Below are positions 18,115 through 24,877 of a stretch of DNA of 24,877 bases, one piece after another (the first letter of the stretch is position 1; each line of letters starts with the position of its first letter). The DNA comes from DATKYV01 sp035528275. Lineage in GTDB: Bacteria; Acidobacteriota; Terriglobia; UBA7540. Location: positions 1 through 24,877 of the forward strand of contig DATKYV010000091.1 of NCBI GenBank assembly GCA_035528275.1, given 5' to 3'. The notes under the pieces are model-generated. The model was not told where the DNA came from. It ran no database searches and was given only the letters and a program-made list of their open reading frames with translations. The position numbers and the translations under genes are program-made.

Positions 18115-18199
18115 AATCCCACATAGGAAATGCTTGGCCGGGCCGGAGGCCTACCCCTCTGCTCAGGCATGGTCGATCCCGCCCGACCCAACCTCACTG

Positions 18200-18790
18200 C
18201 TACTCGCGCATGTCGAATGTGTAGATCAGCCCTGCCGCCACGGTGCTCTGCGAGCCCACGGGAGCATCGCCCTTGGTGTACGAGGGCTGATTGGAGTAAT
18301 CGTAACGGTACTCCCAACGTGTAATCAGACGGTTGGCGATCCGGTGCTCGAAGGTGCCCGTGAACTCTTTCAACTGCTGGCCCGCGCCGGTCGTGAATCC
18401 CTCGGGGTCGTTAAACCATTCGTAGCGCATGGCAACCGCATTGCGGTCGCTCATCTTGTAGCGCACAAACCCCGCCCATCCCTGCCAGGACACGGGGTTG
18501 AGCAGGCCGTCCACCCGGTCGCCGCGGCCGTAGTCGTAGTTTAGGATGAAAGACAGCCGGTCGGTGGGCGAGACGCTTACCACCGTATCGCTGAGCTGCC
18601 GCCAGTTCATGTTCGACCCTGCCGTTTCCGGCCCGGCCATGTAGTTTTGCGTCAAGCTGAACTTCGAGTGGGGAGTCCAGCCGAAACCCACGCCGTACGT
18701 CTTGCCTGTGTTGTTGTCGACCACGTTGTTCCAGCCGTTTACCACGTAGCCGGTGAAGGCGTACTTGCCGTTGAAGAGGTGATTTATTCT
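18200..18790 (-). pseudogene. C-terminal remnant of a BBP2-like outer-membrane porin
   Basis: From about 18790 down to the TAG at 18200 the minus strand encodes about 195 residues of clear beta-barrel sequence. It includes FTGYVVNGWNNVVDNNTGKT, FGWTPHSKFSLTQNYMAGPE and FILNYDYGRGDRVDG, and ends VAAGLIYTFDMRE. The pattern resembles the C-terminal half of BBP2-type barrels, which are usually 400 aa or more. Upstream of about 18790 the open frame continues to 18973 but reads as non-barrel sequence antisense to another fragment, so signal peptide and N-terminal half are missing. A broken gene end rather than a functional protein. Confidence 0.75.
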
Positions 18791-18901
18791 CTCAACGACC
18801 ACCTGGAATTGAAATTCGGCCTGCCGTTGGGCCTGACGGATGCCACACCTCGGCTGGGCGTGCGCAGCCAGATCGCCATTATCTGGGGTGGCGAGCGTTA
18901 G
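18782..18901 (+). pseudogene. C-terminal fragment of a second outer-membrane barrel, opposite orientation
   Basis: On the plus strand about 39 codons end at TAG 18899-18901 and read like the last strands of an outer-membrane transporter, with LELKFGLPLGLTDATPRLGV followed by a hydrophobic final strand IAIIWGGER. Further upstream the frame overlaps the minus-strand porin remnant and makes no sense. The fragment is too short for a firm family call. Confidence 0.45.
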
Positions 18902-19035
18902 CCTTTCGAGGTCGTCACCCTGGAACCGGGACGCCCGAGCGCCTTCCGCGCCGGCTCTCCGCAGTATAGCCAAGTCGACCGGTGTTATGGCCGAATGGGT
19001 CCATCCGCGGGTTTTCCTGGAATCGGAATCGGTTT

Positions 19036-19052
19036 CTCAAGTATAAATTGAG
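19036..19052 (+). promoter_or_regulatory. Palindrome overlapping a -10-like box upstream of the glycosidase-gltX pair
   Basis: CTCAA and TTGAG flank GTATAAA, so a TATAAA box (19042-19047) sits inside an inverted repeat. No good -35 box is present 17 nt upstream, so either an activator is needed or this is chance. It is the best promoter-like site between the remnants and the gene at 19169. Confidence 0.25.
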
Positions 19053-19168
19053 TTCGCCGGTTTGCGTGGTCAGAAAGAAGTTTAAGCGGCGGCGATTGCC
19101 GGCAGCGCGTTTGTGGCTTTTGAAGCAGGTCTTTGGATCGAACACGCGGGCACCGAGGCGAGTTAGGG

Positions 19169-20671
19169 ATGAGGAACAGCGTATCGCGAATATCCGCAGC
19201 CATCGTGATCGTGCTCTTGGGTGCGATTGCAGCCCCAGGCGAGGATTCCGCAGCACGCACGCGCGTGGGCATCCGCGGCTCGCAATTCACCATCAACGGC
19301 CATCCGACTTACACCCCGGCGGCGGGTTTTCCGGATGCCGACCCGAACATCGCCGGGACTTTGCTGAACGTCCGCGCCGTCCAGGCCATCTTCGATGATG
19401 CCAATTACCCTGCCCACGGCAGCCGCGAGAATCCCTATCCCACGCACAGCATGGGGCTCGTCCATTTTGATTACCCGGACGGGAAGTGGGACGCGGAGCG
19501 CAACGTCCGGGAATTCATCGCTGCGTTGCCGGACTGGCGCCGGGCGGGGCTGCTCGCCTTCACGGTGAACCTTCAGGGCGGCGGGCCGACAGACGGCAAC
19601 TACGGAGAGCGAACGCCTCACCAGCCCCACCTCAACAGCGGCTTTGACGAGGAGGGAAACCTTAAACGTGCCTATGCGGATCGGCTACGAAGGGTGATGG
19701 AAGCGGCGGACAAACTGGGAATGGTCATCTTCGTCGGATTCTTCTATCAAGGCCAGGACGAGCGCATCGGGATTGTTCCGGACGACCGCTACGTCCGGCA
19801 GGCGGTGGTCAACGGAATGAATTTCCTGAAATCACTTCCCTACAGAAACATTCTGGTCGAGATCAACAACGAAACCAGCGTTTCCGGTTACAGCCATCCT
19901 CTGCTCCAGCCCGACGGCATCTATGAGCTCGTGAGATTGGCCCAGCAGACAGGCGGAAAAGAACTTCCCGTCTCCATGAGCTGGTCGGGTGGCATTCAGC
20001 CCCGCGGCAGCCCGGGCGACCGGGCGCTTCGTGCGGTGGATTACGTCATGTTCCACACCAACGGTCTCCCACCCGAGGGCGTGCGCGAGCGGATCCACGC
20101 CATGCGGCGATGGGCAGGGTACGACCGACCGGTGATGATCAACGAGGATGGCGTGAGCACCTTCAACCTTCACGCCGCCGCCGGGGAGCGCGTCGGTTGG
20201 GGTTATTACGATCAGGGATGGAATGACTACCTGCACGGTTTTCAGTCGCCGCCCACCAATTGGGGAATCAGCACTCCCCTAAAGTGGCTCTTCTTCGAGC
20301 AAGTCGCGAAATTGACGGGCTCGCCCGTGCCGGAGAGACCAAGCCACCAATCGGACGAGGCGCCGGTGATTCGCCTGATGGGGCTCGAGCCTGGCCAAGT
20401 GGTGAAAGAGCCCATCTGGGTGGAAGCCCTGGTCGAAGACCGGCACCCGCGCTGGCCCATCAAGCGGGTGGAGTTCTTCATCGACGGCAAACCGTACAGC
20501 TACCGGCGCAACGCGCCGTTCATTCTTGGGGACTGGGAATGGTGGAACCCCTCCGAACTTGAGCGGGGTGAGCACGTCCTGCGCGTTGTCGCCTACGACA
20601 TGCGCGGCCCGAGGTTTTCCGAAGACTGCACAATTCTCGAAGTTCCGTTTGTGGTTGCGAAAGATGAATAA
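19169..20671 (+). CDS. Secreted glycoside-hydrolase-like protein (clan GH-A pattern) with C-terminal Ig-like domain
   Basis: The protein is 500 aa from ATG 19169; a TTG at 19133 is also in frame but would precede the signal peptide. A signal peptide (about residues 1-23) is followed by a probable TIM barrel (about 40-385). ILVEINNE (E235) ends one strand, and VMINEDG (E326) ends another about 90 residues later, the usual spacing of acid/base and nucleophile in clan GH-A glycosidases. Residues about 398-495 resemble a bacterial Ig-like domain (VEFFIDGKPYSY...HVLRVVAYD). The exact family and substrate are not recognised. Its last 8 nt overlap the start of gltX, so the two are cotranscribed. Confidence 0.65.
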   Translation: MRNSVSRISAAIVIVLLGAIAAPGEDSAARTRVGIRGSQFTINGHPTYTPAAGFPDADPNIAGTLLNVRAVQAIFDDANYPAHGSRENPYPTHSMGLVHFDYPDGKWDAERNVREFIAALPDWRRAGLLAFTVNLQGGGPTDGNYGERTPHQPHLNSGFDEEGNLKRAYADRLRRVMEAADKLGMVIFVGFFYQGQDERIGIVPDDRYVRQAVVNGMNFLKSLPYRNILVEINNETSVSGYSHPLLQPDGIYELVRLAQQTGGKELPVSMSWSGGIQPRGSPGDRALRAVDYVMFHTNGLPPEGVRERIHAMRRWAGYDRPVMINEDGVSTFNLHAAAGERVGWGYYDQGWNDYLHGFQSPPTNWGISTPLKWLFFEQVAKLTGSPVPERPSHQSDEAPVIRLMGLEPGQVVKEPIWVEALVEDRHPRWPIKRVEFFIDGKPYSYRRNAPFILGDWEWWNPSELERGEHVLRVVAYDMRGPRFSEDCTILEVPFVVAKDE

Positions 20672-22106
20672 CGTCCGAGTCCGGTTCGCTCCGTCGCCCA
20701 CCGGCTACCTGCACGTGGGCGGGGCGCGCACTGCGCTCTACAATTGGCTGTTCGCCCGGCGGCACGGCGGTGTCTTCATCCTCCGCATCGAGGACACAGA
20801 TGTGGACCGCTCGAAGCCCGAGCTGGTGGCGGCCATCCTGCGCAGCATGGAGTGGATGGGGCTCACCTGGGACGAAGGCCCGTTCTACCAGTCCGAGCGC
20901 ATCGACCGCTATCACGAGATGGCCGCGGACCTCGAGCGGCGGGGCGCGGCCTACCCGTGTTTTTGCACCACCGAAGAACTCCAGGCCCGGCGGGCACGCA
21001 CGGAAGCCGAGCGCCGGCCGTGGAAATACGACGGCGTGTGCCGGAATCTACCGGATTCCGACCGGCAGCAGCGGCGCGCTGAAGGCCGTCCGCATGCCAT
21101 CCGATTCCGCGTCCCTGATTCCGGTACGACGGGTTTCGAAGACCGCGTGTTCGGTCCCATCGAGGTGCAGAATCTTGATATCGAGGATTTTGTCTTACTG
21201 CGCTCGGACGGCAACCCCACGTACCACTTGGGCGTGGTTGCCGACGATCTCGACATGCGCGTGACCCACGTCGTTCGCGGCGCCGACCACCTGTCGAACA
21301 CTCCCAAGCAGGTCCTGATGTATCAAGCGCTCGAGGAGCAGCCGCCCGCCTTCGCGCACCTGCCGCTGATCCTCGGCCCGGACCGCCAGCGACTTTCCAA
21401 GCGGCACGGCGCGACGTCCGTTGAGGCTTATCGCGAACAAGGCATACTGCCTGAGGCTTTGGGAAACTTCTTGGCCCTGCTCGGATGGACGCCGCCCGGC
21501 GGGCAGGAAATCGTGCCGCGGGAAGAAATGGTGCGGGCATTCGCTCTGGAAGATGTTTCCCGGTCCAACGCCGTCTTTGACCCTGAGAAGCTGGCGTGGA
21601 TGAACAGCGAATACCTGCGCCACCTTCCGGAGGAACGCCTCTTGGCTTTGATCGAAGAGGAGCTGAAATCCGCCGCGATTTGGGATCAAGCCTATTCGGG
21701 GCAGGAACGCCATCGATTTCGAAAGACCGCTCTGCTCCTTCAGACTCGGGCGCGCACCTTGAAGGATTTCTCCCAGTCCGGACGCGCTTTCTTCGTTGAC
21801 GAGTTCGACTACGACCCGCAGGCCAAAACGAGATTCTGGAAAGACCCGGTGCTACCCGATTTGTTGGATTCGCTGGCTGAAGGGCTCTCCCGTGCCGAGC
21901 CCTTCGATCTCGAAGGGTCGGAGAAATGCCTGCGGGGACTTGCCGAGGAAAAAGGCGTCAAGGCAGGATTACTCATCAATGCCGCGCGCGTGGCCCTCAC
22001 CGGGCAAGCGGTGGCGCCCGGATTATTCGAGGTGATGATCACTCTCGGGCAGGAACGCGTGGTGAGCCGTCTGCGTCGCGCGGCCCGGCATCTTCGGGAG
22101 GCGTAG
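20664..22106 (+). CDS. gltX: Glutamyl-tRNA synthetase
   Basis: The protein is 480 aa and charges tRNA-Glu (possibly also tRNA-Gln in the indirect pathway) in the cytoplasm. The class I signatures are RFAPSPTGYLHVGGARTA (HIGH-type, residues 7-24) and RLSKRHG (KMSKS-type, 243-249). C99, C101 and C126 fit the zinc-binding insertion seen in many GluRS. The C-terminal anticodon-binding region is full length. ATG 20664 is chosen because MNNVRVRFAPSPTG matches the usual N-terminus; the frame is open upstream to 20526 only as overlap with the previous gene. The 8-nt overlap suggests translational coupling to a secreted glycosidase-like protein, an unusual partner. Confidence 0.97.
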   Translation: MNNVRVRFAPSPTGYLHVGGARTALYNWLFARRHGGVFILRIEDTDVDRSKPELVAAILRSMEWMGLTWDEGPFYQSERIDRYHEMAADLERRGAAYPCFCTTEELQARRARTEAERRPWKYDGVCRNLPDSDRQQRRAEGRPHAIRFRVPDSGTTGFEDRVFGPIEVQNLDIEDFVLLRSDGNPTYHLGVVADDLDMRVTHVVRGADHLSNTPKQVLMYQALEEQPPAFAHLPLILGPDRQRLSKRHGATSVEAYREQGILPEALGNFLALLGWTPPGGQEIVPREEMVRAFALEDVSRSNAVFDPEKLAWMNSEYLRHLPEERLLALIEEELKSAAIWDQAYSGQERHRFRKTALLLQTRARTLKDFSQSGRAFFVDEFDYDPQAKTRFWKDPVLPDLLDSLAEGLSRAEPFDLEGSEKCLRGLAEEKGVKAGLLINAARVALTGQAVAPGLFEVMITLGQERVVSRLRRAARHLREA

Positions 22107-22137
22107 CTGGGCTCTCCGGGTTGGCAAAACGGAAAGT

Positions 22138-22155
22138 GCCCGACTGAAGTCGGGC
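22138..22155. terminator. Hairpin between convergent gltX and the phosphodiesterase, likely dispersed repeat
   Basis: GCCCGACT (22138-22145) and AGTCGGGC (22148-22155) form a compact stem-loop. GCTACAGGGTTTT follows on the plus strand. It is placed to end gltX transcripts, and possibly those of the convergent gene stopping at 22176. I associate this hairpin with GCTACAGGG with repeats common in some Acidobacteriota genomes; this is recollection, not checked. Confidence 0.5.
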
Positions 22156-22175
22156 GCTACAGGGTTTTCAACCGC

Positions 22176-22781
22176 TCAGTGATTCGCTGGGTCCTCTTCG
22201 GATGCTGAGGGCGCTTCTTCCGTGACGGGCAGCCACACTCTGGCCGGCAGCTTGTCGCTGAGCCTCTCCAGACTGACCATCGTCCCGCGCACGCCGCGCG
22301 GGAAGACCTCCAACAGGCCACAGCAGCGCGGCAGCGAGAACCGCTGCTGGCCGGCGCTGCCGGGGTTGAAGAACAGCCGGTGGCCGACCGTAAGCAAACA
22401 CGGCTGATGGCTGTGACCAAAGACGACGACGCGCGTGGCCTCTTCAAACCCGCGCAGGAACGCCTCGCGTCGCTCGGGCTGCATCTTGCCCAGCAGCTCG
22501 CCGTCCGACCAGGCTTCGAGTTCCGCCTGGGGCGCAGCCAACTGGTGCCGGACTTCGATCTGCACGCCCTCAAAGCTCGCCTTCAGCGACAATGGGAGTT
22601 TCAGCGCCGCGGAATCGACGTTGCCGTGGATCGCGTATACTTTGGCGATTTGCCCCAATTGGTCGAGTACGTCCTCTGAGCCCACATCGCCGGCGTGCAG
22701 GATGGCCTCCACACCTGCGAGCAGTTCGGGGAGGCGTGGATCAAAGTGCCCGTGAGTGTCTGAAACCACACCGATCTTCAT
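22176..22781 (-). CDS. YfcE/MJ0936-type metallophosphoesterase
   Basis: The protein is 201 aa and cytoplasmic, a small calcineurin-like phosphodiesterase. Metal ligands are visible as D8 and H10 (VVSDTHGH), D32 (HAGDVG), N54 (HGNVD), probably H79, and H123 and H125 (GHSHQP). NPGSAGQQRF is the usual family motif near the C-terminus. The physiological substrate of this family is not established. ATG 22781 has GAGGAA about 7 nt upstream. It is convergent with gltX and has its own promoter-like site. Confidence 0.88.
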   Translation of the reverse strand: MKIGVVSDTHGHFDPRLPELLAGVEAILHAGDVGSEDVLDQLGQIAKVYAIHGNVDSAALKLPLSLKASFEGVQIEVRHQLAAPQAELEAWSDGELLGKMQPERREAFLRGFEEATRVVVFGHSHQPCLLTVGHRLFFNPGSAGQQRFSLPRCCGLLEVFPRGVRGTMVSLERLSDKLPARVWLPVTEEAPSASEEDPANH

Positions 22782-22819
22782 GAAACTTCCTCGGGCCGTG
22801 ACCGTTTTAGTCGCGGCTG

Positions 22820-22848
22820 ATACTAGCGAGGGAATGCCGGAAGGTAAA
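22820..22848 (-). promoter_or_regulatory. Candidate promoter of the phosphodiesterase gene
   Basis: On the minus strand TTTACC (22843-22848) and TAGTAT (22820-22825) are 17 nt apart, each matching consensus at four of six positions. Transcription would start near 22813, about 30 nt before the ATG. Confidence 0.4.
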
Positions 22849-22901
22849 GCTTAAATCTCGAGAATTAGGGAATGATTCGCCCCGACCCCTGGCGAACACG
22901 G

Positions 22902-23339
22902 TCAGCGGCCCAGCCGGTTTTCTGACTCTGCCCGGACTTCCGCGATGATTTTCTCGGCCAGGGCTCTCGAAACTTTACAGCCGGTATTGTTGACGCGGCA
23001 GGCAGCGACACTCAGCGAGCAACCGCACGTGCAGGGCTCCATGTTCAGGCGGTAAAGCACCCGATTTCTCTGGGCGGGGGTTAAACCCGCGAGAGAAGGT
23101 TCGAGTATTTCGGTGACGTTGGAAGGAAGGAATTCCCGCCGCACCTTGGGACAATCCTCCGGGGAAGTTTCAAGCGGCGCGGGTTTGAAATCAGGCCGGT
23201 CGGGCGCGAGAGCCCACGCCAGAGCGGCCAACAGAGCCAGAGTCACCGCGACCATAACCAGGGGATTACGCGAAGGGCCGGAGGGCTGACCCGGCGCATT
23301 CCGGTCATTCGAAGTTGATTCTGTCGAAGACATCCGCAT
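22902..23339 (-). CDS. Membrane-anchored Cys-rich protein with a PCxCGC motif
   Basis: The protein is 145 aa, with a short hydrophilic N-terminus, one membrane helix (about 27-45) and a soluble domain probably outside the cytoplasm. The domain has C63 and a cluster EPCTCGCSLSVAACRVNNTGC (Cys 103, 105, 107, 114, 121). It recalls PCYCGC-motif proteins thought to bind metal or take part in thiol redox; exact family and function are unknown. Its first 35 nt overlap the end of the DsbD-alpha gene, so the two are probably translationally coupled. ATG 23333 two codons in is an alternative start. Confidence 0.65.
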   Translation of the reverse strand: MRMSSTESTSNDRNAPGQPSGPSRNPLVMVAVTLALLAALAWALAPDRPDFKPAPLETSPEDCPKVRREFLPSNVTEILEPSLAGLTPAQRNRVLYRLNMEPCTCGCSLSVAACRVNNTGCKVSRALAEKIIAEVRAESENRLGR

Positions 23340-23838
23340 TCACGCTTTTCAAGGAAGTTCCCCGGGGAACCACTTTCACGGCCAGCGTTACCGGAACGCC
23401 GGTCGGCGGAAGGCACGCGTGGTCGTTGCAGGCCTGGTAGGCGAACTTCCCCCTCAGCGTATATGTTCCCGGCCGGGCGGTCCGCGAAACCGCGAGCAGC
23501 GCCCCCACCTCCAAAGTCCCTTCATAGACCGACAGCTTGGAATCCGAGAAAGCGAAACCCTTGAGCTCGCCCTTGGGGTAGACGACCTTGGTGACGGTCA
23601 CTTCCTTGATCGGCTCGAGCTTCAATTCCGTGGGGATCAGGTAATCGAGGGTGGGTTTGTTGTCGTTAATGTGATAGTCGGGAGAGATCTCGGCCACCAC
23701 CGCCGCCTTGGCCGTCGAGCCGGCGTGCGCCGCGTCCGTGGCGAGGAGCATCCGCGCCTCCACCACCGCAGGCCGCTGGGCCGGCACCGTCCCGGCCACC
23801 AGAATCATCATGATCAAGACCATCGGCAACTGTCGCAT
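23305..23838 (-). CDS. Stand-alone DsbD-alpha-like periplasmic thiol-redox domain protein
   Basis: The protein is 177 aa from ATG 23838; a TTG at 23880 is also in frame but gives a poor signal peptide. The hydrophobic N-terminus ends near VPAQ (about residue 21). The remaining Ig-like domain resembles the N-terminal domain of DsbD, with the redox pair C137 and C142 in FAYQACNDHACLPPTGVPV. Full DsbD also has an eight-helix membrane domain and a thioredoxin-like end, and neither is present. It must take electrons from another membrane partner. The overlapping Cys-rich gene is a candidate, which is inference. It lies 42 nt after the tldE-like gene. Confidence 0.8.
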   Translation of the reverse strand: MRQLPMVLIMMILVAGTVPAQRPAVVEARMLLATDAAHAGSTAKAAVVAEISPDYHINDNKPTLDYLIPTELKLEPIKEVTVTKVVYPKGELKGFAFSDSKLSVYEGTLEVGALLAVSRTARPGTYTLRGKFAYQACNDHACLPPTGVPVTLAVKVVPRGTSLKSVNADVFDRINFE

Positions 23839-23880
23839 ATCGCTTTGTCCGCTCCCCTCCGCCTCTGAAACTTTCGACAA

Positions 23881-24877
23881 TCACACGGCTTCCGAAGCCG
23901 AAGTGAAATTGAATTCCTTCACCTTGAGCGCCGGCAGCAACGCGGCGTTGCTCCCCTGCGCTTCCGAAGATCCCACGCGTTCGGGCGCCCCCACCAACTC
24001 CGGGTTACCGGGTGCCAGCATCTTCAGGATGCTCTGATTGAATCGGAAGTTTCGCACCGGGTACTGGATCTTTCCATCTTCGATGAACCAGACGCCGTCG
24101 CGAGTCAGCCCGGTGAGCAGCAGGTTCCGGGGATCGACCATGCGAATGTACCAGAAGCGGCTGACCAGCAGTCCCCGGCGCGTGTCTTTGATCATCTCTT
24201 CGATGCTTGCCGCAGGCCCAGAGCCTTCCAGAATGGCATTGACCGGTCCCGGCGTGGCCGGCTTGTCTTTCTTCTTCGCCCAGAAGCGAGTGTAGACCAG
24301 ATTCTCAAGAATTCCCTGGCGCACCAGGAAAATCTTCTCCGCCGGGATGCCGTCCTGGGCATAGGGCGCGCCAGGAAGCTCCGGATGCCAGGGCTCGCTG
24401 TAAAAGCTGAGCCGCTCATCGAAAACTCTCTCGCCCAAGCGCGTCTTCCCGCCGGGTGCGGAAAAAGGACTGCGGCCTTCGTCGGCGCTGCGGGCATCGA
24501 AGGCAAGCGTGGCGTAATAGCCCAGGAGATCCGCCACCGCCTGCGGCTCCAGAATGACGGTGTAGGTCCCCGGATCCAGGGTTCTCGCTTGGCGCGAGCG
24601 GAGCGCCTTTTGAATCGCCTCACGGGTGATGCGCTCGGTGTCGAGCTTCGACACATCGAAATGGCTGCGCAAGAAGTAGCCGGAGCCACCACCCTCCGGC
24701 GTGCGCGCGGTGAGCGAAAGGCTCGCCAAACTCCGGCGGTAATGACGGAAATTGCCGTGCTTGCTCGCCGCCGCTTCCACCTCGCCGCGCGCCTGATGGA
24801 ATCCGGCCCCTGTGACGTCCGCCTCTTCACACGAAGCGATGATTTTGTGAATGGTCCGGGCACGCGCCGTCGGGTCG
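23881..24877 (-). CDS. TldE/PmbA-like member of the TldD/PmbA peptidase family (N-terminus beyond the window)
   Basis: The minus-strand frame is open to the last base of the window, so only the C-terminal 331 residues are visible. GTG 24780 is internal and not a likely start. GTYTVILEPQAVADLLGY, DERLSFYSEPWHPELPGAP and the C-terminal RDGVWFIEDGKIQYPVRNFR are typical of TldD/TldE proteins. No HExxxH is seen in the visible part, which favours the TldE (PmbA) partner, although the motif could lie outside the window. TldD/TldE cleave unfolded or modified peptides. It is the first visible gene of the run leading to the DsbD-alpha and Cys-rich genes. Confidence 0.85.
   Translation of the reverse strand, partial: DPTARARTIHKIIASCEEADVTGAGFHQARGEVEAAASKHGNFRHYRRSLASLSLTARTPEGGGSGYFLRSHFDVSKLDTERITREAIQKALRSRQARTLDPGTYTVILEPQAVADLLGYYATLAFDARSADEGRSPFSAPGGKTRLGERVFDERLSFYSEPWHPELPGAPYAQDGIPAEKIFLVRQGILENLVYTRFWAKKKDKPATPGPVNAILEGSGPAASIEEMIKDTRRGLLVSRFWYIRMVDPRNLLLTGLTRDGVWFIEDGKIQYPVRNFRFNQSILKMLAPGNPELVGAPERVGSSEAQGSNAALLPALKVKEFNFTSASEAV

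Larger units (their letters stand above)
17771..18199. other. Non-coding interval upstream of the GGDEF/HD-GYP gene
   Basis: No gene is supported in this stretch. It holds, in order, the leader hairpin (17803-17825), a minus-strand promoter (17953-17981), an AT-rich patch (about 17988-18003) and a GC-rich inverted repeat (18068-18114) that follows the porin remnant on the minus strand. Confidence 0.6.

Noticed and set aside
18647..18901. Full 84-aa plus-strand gene
   Set aside because: Only the last 39 codons look like protein; the first part is antisense to the BBP2-like remnant.

Overview
The window is GC-rich, tightly packed bacterial DNA. Signal-peptide outer-membrane barrels, a periplasmic DsbD-alpha domain and C-terminal-Phe porins point to a Gram-negative cell. 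The dnaG-rpoD pair, a Cys-rich small protein beside dnaG, the BBP2-like barrel fragment and the short dispersed intergenic repeats look most like Acidobacteriota. That assignment is inference; no rRNA, tRNA, CRISPR array or insertion sequence was seen.

Positions 410-5405 (+) form one operon-like block: a coiled-coil porin, a second outer-membrane channel, a secreted FMN-binding (FMN_bind) protein, the FMN transferase ApbE that would load FMN onto it, and a small two-helix PepSY_TM protein. Together they look like an extracytoplasmic flavin electron-transfer module joined to outer-membrane pores, and this is the most interesting system here. The block is damaged as sequenced: an in-frame stop in the porin, a one-base loss in a G run in FMN_bind and a compensating one-base gain in apbE.

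Positions 5436-10043 (-) carry a Cys-rich protein, dnaG and rpoD. The rpoD terminator lies inside the 3' end of the convergent PepSY_TM gene. Next come a frameshifted ThiO-like glycine oxidase (+), a two-domain M16 peptidase (+) and a 609-nt non-coding interval with an orphan promoter, inverted repeats and 7-nt periodic arrays. A 964-aa three-GAF/GGDEF/HD-GYP protein (-) with a good promoter follows.

Positions 18200-18901 hold two outer-membrane-protein remnants joined 5' end to 5' end. Positions 19169-22106 (+) encode a secreted glycosidase-like protein overlapping gltX. On the minus strand follow a YfcE-like phosphodiesterase, a membrane-anchored PCxCGC protein, a lone DsbD-alpha domain protein and the C-terminal part of a TldE/PmbA-family protein that runs off the window edge; the last three look like one operon.
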